Below are positions 35,778 through 48,400 of a stretch of 64,000 bases of DNA, one piece after another. This DNA is from Ascaris suum. Lineage: Eukaryota > Nematoda > Chromadorea > Rhabditida > Ascarididae. The stretch is from the NCBI GenBank assembly GCA_013433145.1, contig CM024182.1, forward strand, positions 1,488,001-1,552,000. The letters run 5' to 3'. A program made the position numbers and the translations under genes. A model generated the notes under the pieces. The model saw only the letters and a list, made by a program, of their open reading frames with translations, did not search any database and had not been told where the DNA came from. Positions within the stretch are counted from its first letter, which is position 1. Each line of letters begins with the position of its first letter.

Positions 35778-38158
35778 AACCATCAACAATCTCCACGTTC
35801 ACATAACCGGTGCTTAATCGAGCCAAACATTACAGATCTCTTTCGATCATATTAGATTATATCTACGCCATCTTTCAATATCACCCACCGTTTCATGCAC
35901 ATAGAGTGGTAAAATTTCCATGCATTTTGCATCTAGTCGGGTCCAAATTTCACACCAATCGATTCACAAAGATCAAGATTTTCATGGAACGCCTATATGA
36001 ACCGCAAATAATAGTTAAAATACGTATGCATTATTCCACATATATCCTTTTATTAAGTTTTAAAAATAGGTGAATGAAATGTAAAAGCATGTATTGTGTC
36101 ACATTCTCTGGCGCATTTTTCCATTTATTCATTGCAGAAATTTATGCATACTTCTAAAAACAATTATTTTCGAATATAATATAAATTCTAATCGCTATTC
36201 TCAATATCAATTAATCATAAATTTACGAGAATAGTATACACAAACTATTGATAAAAATTTTAAAAAATTGTTAAAAACTTTTCAAAAAAACAGTAATAAA
36301 ACTTAATCATATATTCCATGAAAACCTATACTCTTAAAATTACTTCCAACTTCCTAAAAGTTGAAATTTAATTTAAAAAAAAAAGAAAAAAACAAAGAAT
36401 TTTATGAAGTACCTGGATTTGTTTGTTGTGCGAAAGCATCTGAGACTTTTGAGCGAAAAACAAAATAGTAATAACGATTAACGTGAAGAAATTGCCTACA
36501 ATATAAATCACTCGCAAGAAATCAAACAAATATCATTGTAATAATTCGTCAATTATTAATGATGCAAAACCCCTATTTCGCCTATCATATGAGATGCTTT
36601 TCTCTATGACTCATTAAACGCATTATTTTATACTATATGCAAAGTACACTATTGCAATTCGTTTTCAAGTAGAACTTCAATTAGAGGGGATCATATGAAA
36701 GGAAAAAAAAATATGTGGCGCCCGGACATATGCGCCAATACTCTTCCAGATTTTCATAGTTCTGCAATAAAAGCGAGCGAAAGTGTAAGACAAATCGGTT
36801 TGATGGCAGCCTCAAATCGACCAACATAAGTGCTGTGAACAATTAGTAGGATGTATTTATATATGCAAATTTCGGTCTAAAGAGCTATCGTTACTTCGGT
36901 ACTATACGAAGCCTTTCATATTCGTGTTTCATTAGCACTGCTGAAATCTATTAGCAGTCAACAAGTTTCTTCCGTTAAAACGGTTTAGAGCTTTCCGTTT
37001 CGGTTTTTTTTTTCCGTTTTTCTTTCTTATATATTATCGACAATCAAAAATATCGGAAATAAACTAATTAATTCATTGAACAAAGTTGATTAATAAAGGT
37101 AATTTTATTATTGCAAAGGCAATAAAGGTAACAAAGGTAATATTAATGATCCTAGTTCAAGCGTCTATGATCTCCTGTAAACATGTTATCAGGTGTATAT
37201 ACCTTGCACAATAATCGCTCGAAAATCGCCACATAATCCGCCAGAATTGTTGATCGATAAAACACTACGAATCAAGTGCCTCGTCGATTTATCATGTCCA
37301 GTGAAAATATTTACCCAAGCTTAACACTTGAATTATATGAAAATTATGATACGTAATCATCAAAGAAGACTAGGTGACACTTTAGTACGAAACTGTTGTA
37401 TAGGAAAAATCAATGAAAAAAAAACCTCATAAAACGTTGCTTAGGCTAGGTTTGTTGCGATAAACAATACAATGATGTTAAATAAAACTTGATGGGGGTG
37501 GAGGGGAGAGGAGGTGGAAAGCGGCGAGAGCGGAAAGAGGAGGGAGGGGGCAAGATGGGGATATCGGCATATCTAAAAGCGGTCATACATTCATCATTAA
37601 GAGTTTTTAATGAAGATATCAAAAGTTGGTAGAGTTGACATTTTCAATCAATCAACAAGCAGATCTATTTATTCTCAAAGGATGTATAAATTTTAAAAAC
37701 AAACAAACAAAAACTTAATAAATGAAATAAATAAATCGGAACACTAATATAGCATTAGCGTTGCGATTGGTGATTGTGGTGTTGAGAGGATCGAATCTCA
37801 ACAGAAATGAGGTGGAGATAACCATCCAACGACGTTGATAGGCAATAGCATAAGGAAGTTACTCAAAACATCGCAGTATTTCAGATTTGCTTTAATTCAT
37901 TCAATTTGAAACACTTTTCTCGTTTCATCTTTTAAAAATCGTGCATTCCCCTTCTCCGGTAACCCCCTTTCCCCTTCCCCCTATCCGAAGTTTTGCGGTG
38001 ATGCAAGTACTTACGGAATTCATATTATTCGCTCGTCGTGGCTCTTTTTTTTTTGCATCCTACGTGTTGCGTATGGCGCTGAAGATCCAAACCAAGATAT
38101 CTATTTGTAATCTAACATTGCACACTTTTACTCGTATAGTCGATTCTCGTTCGTTGTT
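31912..38158 (-). CDS. Uncharacterised protein, 6 exons, N-terminus incomplete
   Basis: Minus-strand exons: 38158-38064, 36495-36413, 35422-35257, 33777-33695, 33443-33245 and 32119-31912. All five junctions are in phase, giving 277 aa plus stop. The first exon has no ATG in frame, so at least one 5' exon is missing; a possible one lies at about 38438-38293 but its phase does not fit. The protein is not low-complexity. Landmarks are KVCNVRLQIDILVWIFSA, NRYYYFVFRSKVSDAF, FVSPWFVFSEGDNIVPIF, an acidic helical segment (RLHDGISKMLEEFCEIDGD) and a hydrophobic, basic C-terminus ending REILRGLLRRRVISSH. No clear signal peptide or membrane helix is present. I do not recognise the family. The final acceptor (CCGTAG) is weak, and the last exon could be wrong. 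The stop lies 172 bases upstream of the next minus-strand ATG, a spacing typical of nematode operons. Confidence 0.55.
32332..32428. repeat. Imperfect tandem duplication of about 55 bp
   Basis: Two near-identical blocks contain ATAAGAATAT followed by GACGCC or TACGCC and then TATTTCGAGTA. They begin near 32354 and 32400. The spacer includes a run of T. It lies between exons of the minus-strand gene and explains the repetitive Arg/Asn-rich open frame seen there. Confidence 0.65.
32623..32647. repeat. Short (AAAT)n repeat
   Basis: About six AAAT units in an intron of the unassigned minus-strand gene. Confidence 0.8.
33960..34014 (-). other. Polypyrimidine tract, potential minus-strand G-quadruplex
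   Basis: CCCC, CCC, CCCC, CCCC and CCC blocks are separated by T or short CT loops over about 55 bases. The complement is purine-only and G-rich, and could fold as a quadruplex or triplex. It is intronic in the minus-strand gene. Confidence 0.6.
35702..35775. repeat. (TA)n microsatellite
   Basis: A pure TA tract of about 74 bp in the intron between exons 2 and 3 of the unassigned minus-strand gene. Confidence 0.95.
37496..37559 (+). other. G-rich purine tract
   Basis: A purine-dominated stretch on the plus strand with GGGGG, GGGG, GGG, GGGGG and GGGG blocks. Its orientation is opposite to the C-rich tracts at 26.2 and 34.0 kb. It is intronic in the minus-strand gene, so the transcript is C-rich here. 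Confidence 0.55.
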
Positions 38159-39430
38159 CTTCACATAACAACATTAACCGACTCCTGTGTTGACATGAAG
38201 CGTATTTATGACGAGCTTCAGCCCGTCAAATTCAGTTCTTCATTCGTTAGTCTTCACTCGACAGTCTCCACATCGATAGCATTTTTTGTCACCCTTACTT
38301 CTCGCCGTTCTAGTCGTCTTGGGAGCTGTGGTGCTCCACAACAAACAGCTTTCAATATTTTCGTGCTCCTTCACATTCCATACTCGGCATCCGTCTTCAA
38401 CGTCGCCGCCACTAGAGTCACAACAATTGGCGGCTAGAGATACACCACAAAAGCAGAATAAATATCGCTACCTTATTCAAATGCCAAAAGAAAAAAAAAA
38501 ATAAAGCCCTCCAATTCTATCGAGTTTACAATGTTCAATAATCCCGATCATATGACCCAATAATACAAACACTACGATGTTTTTCAAACGAGGATGTTAG
38601 TACTCAATTGAAGAGGCACCAAAAAAAAAGATTTTTTTGGAAAGTTGCCAAAATTCTCGCAAAGAATTGCGACTATTTGAATTTGTTGGATTAACTTTGA
38701 AAAAATTTCCTAACTTCTAAGTTGATTTTTAAAAAAATAATATAATTAATTAACTAGTTGAAAGATACAATTAAAGATATATTTATTAAATATTTACGGA
38801 TATTTTATTGTAATTTGCGAGTTATTTTTTTGTGTGTGTGAAAATGAAGCTTTTACCGGAAATATTAATAAAACTTGGTTGACTAATGCAGCACAAAAGC
38901 TTCATTCTTGAAATTCTTATGAAATAAATTTGAAGTTTATAGAAAGGTTGGAGAAAGTTGGAAAAGGTTGATTATTCGCAATTGGAAACCGGATGTGTCG
39001 TTAGATATTGATGTTGAAATTTCAAATAGTCGTTAAGGGAACAGAGCCATGTCGATGTACGTTCAAGATCCCCAACGATTTTTTTTTTGGTGTTGCGATC
39101 TCGAAAATTTCTATTGTTTGTATTCATTTGTTATGTAGTTCTTTGATGTTTCCCACCAGGTATATGCGTTCTCAAAGGTTTTCTTTTATTTCTGCATCTA
39201 TTTGCATGTCGATAATATCCTCACAACTTCAATTAATCGTGTATTAAGGGTAGTAATAATGCACCACTGTGACATGTCAATGCTATCAGCCTTCACCTCA
39301 GTATCACCTATCACGCACATCTTTCATTGTTGCTACTGACCCCTATATTTGATTAATTAAAGGTATCAAAAAGGTTTCTAAACCTTGCAGGTAGCGATGC
39401 CACTTGTACGGGAAAAAGAATAAACCGGAA
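38159..39430. other. Divergent intergenic region with possible shared promoter
   Basis: This separates the minus-strand candidate operon from the plus-strand LRPPRC gene. It contains a minus-strand open stretch with a good GTAAGG donor (about 38438-38293) that could be an unplaced 5' exon. CCTTGCAG at 39383-39390 is a likely acceptor for the LRPPRC 5' leader, possibly by spliced leader. No RNA gene is seen. Confidence 0.4.
39396..39422 (+). promoter_or_regulatory. Possible upstream ORF in the LRPPRC leader
   Basis: If the leader begins at the acceptor at 39390, an ATG six bases later opens an out-of-frame ORF of eight codons plus stop. It ends before the main ATG at 39431. This is a candidate uORF and depends entirely on where the mRNA starts. 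Confidence 0.25.
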
Positions 39431-42400
39431 ATGACACCTGCCAGAAATAAACTGTTGCATCTTCGACTAGCAGCATCTCTATCGTTAGCATTCTCAACGA
39501 ATGCGATACGTAATGTATCTGCATCAACGAGTGCCGAAAAATTCCCTCTCAAAGACAGACGTCTTCTGAAGCGAGGCGACTTCATTGGCGTTCGACCACA
39601 TAATCCGAAGGTCTATCTTTCAATTAAGCTTATATAACTTATAAAATGATAAGTTTGTAAGGTTGGATTTTAATACTTATAAGAAAGTTATTCGAATCGA
39701 GGATTAATTCCAGCAAATTTCTGCCGAAGTATTTTAAAAAGATAACGTAAAGAAATATATGTAGATAGATTGCATTAAATTATATAGGTAAATCAACAAT
39801 CTTTTTATTCTTGGCCTTAGAGCACTTTTTATATCCTTCATCTCTTATGTACAATTTTATTTTCGATTGGTCATTGTAATTGTTGCCAATTTTTTTGGGA
39901 ATTTTTATGTGGTCAAATCATTTGTTCATCGAGTTTGAAGAAGTAGCATCTGACTTTGCAATTTAACTGTTCACCGAAACATGGTCATCGGTCATCTTTT
40001 GGTCATTTAATTCAATCCTCTCTACTGGAGAGCCGAGGATGACCCGTTGTTTTTGGATAACCTCTGTCCTAATTACAATGATGCATTAAGGTCGAATTAA
40101 GTTCGAATCCTGAGGTTGTCATCACACGACTTCATCAACAAATGATACGAAATCTTCGCGTAAATGGGGAAATATTTCTTCGCGATGTGCTTTCAAGAAT
40201 TGAAAATAAAGATCGTAAGTATTAAAAACTCGAGTTTTCATCACTGAATCAATTAGAAGTAGTCGGATATGTTTTCTGGGAATATTTAGTCGGGATATTT
40301 TTTGTGGGGAAAATACTTGAAAAGGAAAGAAGATGATTGACTAAAAATATCCGATAATTTAGCGCTGTTCATCTTTATAATTCAACTTTTATTATAAGTA
40401 TGGAAAACTTCATATAAATCATATATCACTCTTTTTGTTTTTTTTTTTTTGGCTGAATTATTTTCTCCTAAACATATTTCTTCCGAGTGATATGACATTT
40501 GAAAGCTTCTATATATCAGATATATAAGCAAAGATTTTTTTTTTCGAGAAGAAATTATTAAATATTTCTTCGAATTTGGTGAAAAGATTTGAAAGATTTT
40601 ATTATAAAATAATTTAATTATTAATCTTTTGATGTTTATTTAATTATAATCCTTTGTCCCACTTTGTTATATTCTTTGAAATATGGATTCATCTCTCAAC
40701 TTTGCTGAGAGAAAAAAAAACCTACTTGCTATCTCATTAAGTTATATTAAATGCTGTTTTGTGGATATTTATTTGTATTGCTTCTTTTTATTTATCTATT
40801 TTTTCTCTTTATTAATGCTTATATTCATATAGTTTTATATGTTTCATCGTTTCAAAACATTGAAATCATATAAAATAGAAATATTTATTTTATTTTTACT
40901 TTTTGAATGATTGTTAGAGAGATTTTGGGAAAACACGCCAACACTTAACACGATGTGCATTTTTTTCTTAAATTATCAAAAATATTGTAATAATAACTAC
41001 AAAAAGTTATTTCTTAAGCCATTGACTAGGCAAATCTTTTTTTATCAATAAAAAAAAATCTTGCTTTCCTACCCGCACGGTTAGTTGAAAAGATCTTTTG
41101 CTATCACATCGTCGCTGAGACTCTTACATCATCGGATCCATATACAAGCCCTCATAAGTTTCCAATCAATCGATCGATAATGAAGAAGTGACCACCCTCT
41201 CTCCCTTTGTTTTGCAAATTTGAACATTATTTTTCAGGTATTTTTAGAAGATTTTATTTTTAGGTGAAATGATCTCTGTATTACGGCGTTCTCCGTCTCG
41301 ATATATTCCCCTTCTTATTAGTATGTGTGGATATTCGATGTCTGATGTTACGAATGATGGAAGGATGTTGATACTTAATCGACTATGGAATGCAATTCTT
41401 GAAAACGGTATATTTGCGCATTTAATCCCCTCTAAATTTGGTACCATTCAAGAAGAGAAACTACTAAAATCAATTTAGATGTCAATAAAAGAAATTTTCA
41501 AATTTAGCAAATTTAATTGCTTTTACTTCCGTAATAAAACTATAATTATAATGTTACCATTGGATTTAAGATTCTTTAATAATCGTTTCAATCGTTGCTC
41601 TTCAACGGTGTAATTGCGTATGTAATTTGCGATAGCTTTAATTTATGAGAGCAACTAATCAGAATTAAGCTGTAGGCCATTGACTTACTTAACATCTTAT
41701 ATTGCCGGTTTTTTACTCGTAGTTACTCCTTTCTATCACAGGTGTATTTCGGATTGGAATAAAGGTGAGGATTGCAAGCATCCTCACTGGTCCGTTGGCT
41801 GATACGAAAGTCTTGAACGATCGGCATGGACAAGCAATCTGGTCGATTCGCTTCTTTATAGCATTGAAATATTTCAGAATTTCCGTTGGATATAAATTCA
41901 TTTAATTGTCGCCTATCGGCATTTATTGAAAACGAATATGAATTCGATGCATGGGAAATGTTGAACGAAGCGGAAGTGAAACTGAATTTATCCGTTGATA
42001 TCAGTACGTTCAATAGACTTATTCAGAGATTATCTCTAGGTGGCAATATCAACGCAATAAAGTTGGTATTTTTATTTACTTAATGAGTGGATCCTTTACT
42101 TGAATGCATATCATTAATCGATAGATAAAGTGTTTAACTATAATGCTTAGGAAATGAGTTCACTTCCATTTTTGAGCACACCGCAAAGATCACCGTTTAG
42201 TGATGATGTAAATCCGATAGTTGGACGGATCAGCGGTAGATGTATCGTTGCGATTCCCATAATTTTTTTTTTTGGAGAGAATTTCCTGATAATCCGATAT
42301 TAGTATATCATGGTTATATTAATAAATAAATGAACATTATTTATGTATATATGAATAGATATTTTGCATCTTAATTGCAAGAAAAAGATAAGAAAAAATT

Positions 42401-45400
42401 GAATTATCATATTATCATATAAGAATTTGCTTTTGAAATGACATCGAGTTATTCATCAAAATAAATAAGTTACAATTTTGAATGTGAATTTAATAGTTTT
42501 ATAGACGTTAAAGTGAGCAATGTAAGAGTAATCATAGATAAATCATATCATTCTTTCTTATATAATAGCGTTCAAATAAAGAATATCATTATATTACCTA
42601 ACTAAATTAATGCTTTGAATAAGCATCAAATATCTATGATAGTTGACCTGAAATTGAATAGATGCCATAATGCGCAGTGATTAAGCAATTAGAATTGTGG
42701 AAAGCAATTGGTTGAATTTTGTTGTTGTTGTTGTTGTTGTTGTTGAAAAAAATTCTGCTATAGATTTGTTGAATTTTCTATTTCCGGCACTTCTATCATC
42801 GATGCATAATTCAAATCTTTGGCTAATTCTAGCAAATAATCTCTTTTTGTGATCATATGCCATATTTTTGTTTTCTGATTATTTTTAACACTTTAATAAT
42901 GGATGCATCTATGATTTTGAATATTTTTATGCGAGAAATTCGGCTTAAAAATTTGATTGGTAGGAAAATTTTAAAGAATTGAAATCTTTTTCTTATTTTC
43001 TTTTTTTTTTATTTTCAGTTTCTATTTCAGGCTAATGATTTAGCAATATTGAAAGAAAATTTCAAGAAAAAAAAATTTCTTTATGATTGAAATGAAATAT
43101 TTTGTAGAGCGATGATTTATGAAATGGGAAGACATGGCGTTATGTTTGATTCTTTTGTGAATTTTTCACTCGTTTATTGTTTTGCATTACGAGGAAATTA
43201 TGAAAAAGCCGACGCACTTGTAAAGGTTAGTTATTTTACTCGTTATATTTCTCGTATTCCTCTAGACTCATATATAGAGAATGAGGTGAAATAGGAAGAT
43301 CAAGGAATAATAGGCAAGTGTCATTGATTGACCTGAAAAGCTCCGAGTTCTACAATGGTTTACGCCTCCATCACTTATCTCTATGAAAGTCACCTGTACA
43401 ATTCGAGACCTTCCAATTTTATTTATCATTTCATGTCTCCCCTCTTACTTAGCACTCTTATGTTTATACGTGCGTGCATACATTTACCAACGATCTGTAG
43501 GTTTTTTTTTTTTTGAGGGATGATGGAGGAAAAAGAAATAAGAGTCTTTGAAAACCTATCGATTTGCCTTGTTTCATGGTGATGTGGAATATCGTTTTGT
43601 CTCTTCTAGCAATCGGCGGAAAAATATGGTGATGAAATATTACCACGAGTTTATTCGGCTAATATACGAGCAGCAGCAACTCGTGGTGATGTGGATAGAT
43701 TAGCGAAGGTAGGTTTATTTGTAATTCTCCTTTTATAATCGCACTTTCTCTTTTTTAATTTAAGCGGAAATATTTTCTAAGTTTTTTTTTTTGCAAATAG
43801 AATTCATAAAATGTTTTTCTCGTTCGGTGTAATTCAAACTTCAACAATTATCCTCTTCGATAAGTTAGCGTTGAATAGATAATATCAGGTAAATGAATTT
43901 CATAAAGTTGTCTGAGTTTCTAATCATAAAGGTACTTCGCACTGCAATAATATTTCGACCTGGTATAACGACAACTAAAGAGCGTTATGCGTTGAATATT
44001 CCCTATGAGAGTGTCTTTGAAACAATTTGGATTCTATCGAAGAAGAGTATTGATGGAGGTGGACGAGAACATGAAACGATATGTACACAGGTATACACTT
44101 CAAAGATTTCCTTATTTCTTCTCAAAAATTTTGAAAATAAAGGAAAAACGATATATTATGAAATATGAATATCTATATTTATATATTCTCATACAATGAC
44201 GGTTAAGTGGTATAATTTTACCTCGAAAAGTATGCGAAGTTATGAAGGTTAGATTTGCCATTGTATTTTTTAGAAGAAATTTGCATATTTCATTTTGTTA
44301 TATATGACGAAAAGATGTTGAATATTTCCATCGTCTAAAATATATGTAAATTTTTATTTTAATTGATAACATTTGATATTTTAAAAGAAATCTTATCATT
44401 TGATTCGATAAGTTGAAGCATTATGAAAACTTAATGATTTCCATAATGAGAAAATGGTGATGACAATGGTCATATGGCTTATAACCATAGCTTCTTATGT
44501 TAATTTTGAAATATTGCATAAATTATTATCTGTAGTTTTTGTATATCTCATAGATTCTTCATATTATGAGATATCTCTATTCCATAATAGGCTACCTTGA
44601 TTTTACCTGCAATTTATGAATATATAAACTATAATAAACGTTCGTCCTCGAATTTACGTCTGTTTCCGATTGAATACCCCAATAGTCAATCGATCGGATT
44701 GTGTGATGACTGCAGCAATCACATTTATTTTGGAATTTATATGCTAGTTATCACCTCTTCGATAAATGTACCACCTCAGATTATGTCTGCCATATATTGT
44801 ATAAGAGGATAGGGAGAAATTTTTTCTACGACTATGTTTTACCTCGCCGAGAAATTGTGAAAATTTTCAAGTCGTATCCGCTATAGATTCGTTAAAATTT
44901 TTTAAAAACTTATAAGCATATTTTCTTATATAAATGGCATTTCATAGTTTTGATTGAGAATAGCGGCTGGCTACGAGAGAATTAGAGACTTTTCTATGCA
45001 TCTAGAATTATAGGATTGAAAAGAATCTCTCGAAATGATGCTCGAAATTCTCTAATTATCCGCACAATACCGGTTTAAACATTTCATTATGCATGTTGTT
45101 TGCAGGTTTAATTTCCATTCTTCTAAGGAAAACCGTTCATTTTTAAATGATCAGCTGCTGTGATGATCCATGAATCGTAAATTATGCGTGCTGAGATGTG
45201 TCATCGTGTATTTTTATCCCATAGTTGTACAATTTTTGGATAACCTGGAATTAATTTCGGAATGTATTGTATTACCGGGAAATACTGTGGATATTTCCGA
45301 GGAGAATGAGTGGGTTTTTCTAGCAAGTCATAGAGATAAAGTAAGTGTGAAATAACAAGCTTATTGAAGAGAGTAGTTTAGGTAAAGAGTAGATTACGTA

Positions 45401-48400
45401 ACTGTAATACAGTTAACTTTGAGATGTTAGAGCATACGATTCGTCGTAGTGGTTTCTTCAAGTATTTGTATCGTGAAGTGGAACGACATATTTGCCATAG
45501 ACGTTATTACTCGGCGGCGATGCTTCTTGAAGAGGTGAAACGAGTTCGTGATTGCCTGGCAAATCAAGATAGAACACGTATGCATTTATATGTTTTGGGG
45601 TTTACGTTCGTTTATTAAGTCTCTTTCACCGTTGAGGGAGGTCAAAGGTCAGGGCTTTCCTCTGGAAAAAAAAATTGCAATGATGAAGCGAAACTGTACT
45701 TACTCAAAAAATAAAAGCATTTTTGGTTATGAGTATTGATATTTTACACAAAGATATAATTTGAATAATTTATATAAGTTTAAATAATTTACCTATATAA
45801 GGGTTTTGATATAGAAATAGGTAAAGCACTTTCCAAAGAAATGATCAAAAAGGAGAATTTACAAATCGTTTGCTTTCTGATGATGCTATTTGAACGTTTC
45901 AGTTTATACGAACAAGAAGAACATTTGTATCATTTGAACGAAAATGGGGCTAACCTATCCTACTTCTACTTTCCTCCTCCCCCTCCCTTCTTCCTTTCAC
46001 CATTTTCCATTCTCATAATATAGCTTGGACGGGACACCAATTTATTCGTATGTGTACCGGCTCCAAGTCCGTTATGTCTCTCTCCTCATAAAAGCATCCG
46101 GCCATTAACACCACACTACGTGAGATTATGACTATACCAGCATGTTTTATATGCCTTACTGTCATATATGTAAGACTTGAGGCTTATGGGGCTTTCGAAT
46201 TCGTTATGGATATTAGCTTCACAATTTCTAAGACAATGAACTATATGCAAATTTTTAAATTGTTCTTTTTCTCGCTATATCATATTTTCTGAATCTCACC
46301 AGTATGTAATAGGATGAGTTTGCATTCGACCGTCTGCAATAGGTTTGTCAAGAATGCAAAAATAAGAAACAGTTCTTTTATATGAAAGTTCGGTGTAAAT
46401 TGTTTGCATTTATTTTGCAATTATTGTTTGCAATTCAATCAATAATAGATGCATACATTTGTCAAAGTGAGTAAGCTATTTACAATCACAATATTTTTAT
46501 CAAAAGCAGTGATTGTTTTCTAATGGAACATTTAATAAAATTTCAGTGTTTTTAAAACAATTGATGGCACGTTTCGGTAATGAAATGGTCGTAAATGAGG
46601 TGTCTTCAACGAAAATGAAAGAAATTGCTAATCGAATCACTGCCCGACTTGGACAAAGGTTTTCCAATTTTTCATAGCGCTTTTTTGTCTTGGTGGTTAG
46701 TATGTGTTGTACTGCTGCCGTGTGGTCTAGAAGAGACGGGGAGAGTGGAAGAAGTTTGATGAAGCAACAGAACTGGGGTAATGAACACGGCAGCAGTTAA
46801 AAACCACCGGTATAACTGAGTATACGCGTAAAAGCTGACGGGTTTGAAATACGCAGCTACAGAAGTAGAGAAACGGAGAAATATAATGGGACAGAGAAGA
46901 ATAGATATCACCGAGGTCGATCTATGCAAAATTTACTTCCAGCGCGGTCGTTCATCACAACAATATGTAAGAAAGTTTGTGTATTGTTCAATACCTGTGA
47001 AGGTGAGAGTATTTTTTCATTGGATGTTAGAATTTTTCTTGGCTCATAAGATTTGATTGTGGAGTTATTTTTCTCTTGGAGGTTTTCTTTTTCTTTCAGA
47101 AATATCGCATAAGGGGATTTCTATTTGATATTAAACGATATTCTTTTTTAGCTGCAATAATGTGATTTTCAGTGTTCGTTTCACGGATATGTTGTTGTAT
47201 TCGACATTAACATGTCGCCATATGAGTGCTGAAAAGAAATTCGAATATTTAAGTGAACTCATCGATATGGTTGATCAACGACGCGAAAGGATTCATTTAA
47301 TATTACCCCTACTTACATGGTGGGTTTTTTAAAGAAATCTTTCTTGAAACAACAAAGAGCGATTAATTTTTGCATAATGCGAGACGATATTATGGTGTCG
47401 AATTTTGCAAGCGTTTCGTAGATATCTTCGTTTTCCTCGTATATCTTTTTGCGTTGAGAAATCTGCACGAATGCTAATATTTAATGAAATAAAATAAACT
47501 TTGGGAGAAATAAGCAAAAAAGCCTAGGTGAGAAATAATTGAGAATAAAAATTATACCTCAAAGTACATTGAACAAAATTTGTTTAAAGTTAAAAGAAAT
47601 GATGGAAGAGAGGAAGTAGTGAGAGGAGAGAGGAGTTAATAAATAAGCAAGATGTGAATCGTTTCATCAATTCGTGTAAAAATTGTACCTTGATTATGGA
47701 ATATTTTCTGGTTTTATTGTTCAAGCTATTTACAAATATATTTTGTAGTTGTGAATCGTTGGCCGATCGCCTTAAAATGATATTTCGATGTTCGTCGATT
47801 GGTTATAAAGATATATCCGAGCTTGAAATTAGAATGCTTTCAAGGCTATTGTTGAATCCAATGTTCGGTTAGTTCACTCTTAAATGACATTAATTCCGAC
47901 GAAGGATTGGTCATTTGTTGATTTTTTGCTTCTTTTGTTTGTTTTTTTTTTGTGGGGGAGGGGGGGGTTGTAAAAGATGCGGGTGGACGAAGATATTGAG
48001 TGGTGTTTTTTTTAGTAAGTTTAATTGCTGTACTCTTAAGGTCTTTATTATATGTTTTGGCACTTCATTGTAGTTTTGGCCTGTTTTCTGTTGTCCATTT
48101 AGAGTATTTTCCCCTGCAAACTTCGGGAAATGAAGAGGCGTCAAATTTGATAGATATAATCGTTTCTCGAGAAGAACTTCAAAAATATAACTTTAAACTT
48201 ATCATTTCACTAGATGATAGTTAATTGATATACCAACTTATCAATTGATAAGGAAAAGGCTGTAAAAAGTTGTAAAGTTGTAACTAAGAGCATAAAATTT
48301 GAATTTAAGACCAGTTTGCAAGCCATGCTTTTCTCAGCATTTGATCTTATAAGCTATCATCAGCTTATCAGTTGTTGATTGGAGGCGCTTTTTCATGATA

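Noticed and set aside
36413..36495. Apparent membrane helix (NFFTLIVITILFFA) in one frame of this exon
   Set aside because: That frame does not join in phase to the next exon. The alternative frame closes with both neighbours, so the hydrophobic reading is an artefact.
40091..40214. GTTCGAATCC, resembling a tRNA B-box
   Set aside because: No D-arm or acceptor stem can be formed around it, and the stretch is explained as LRPPRC exon 2.
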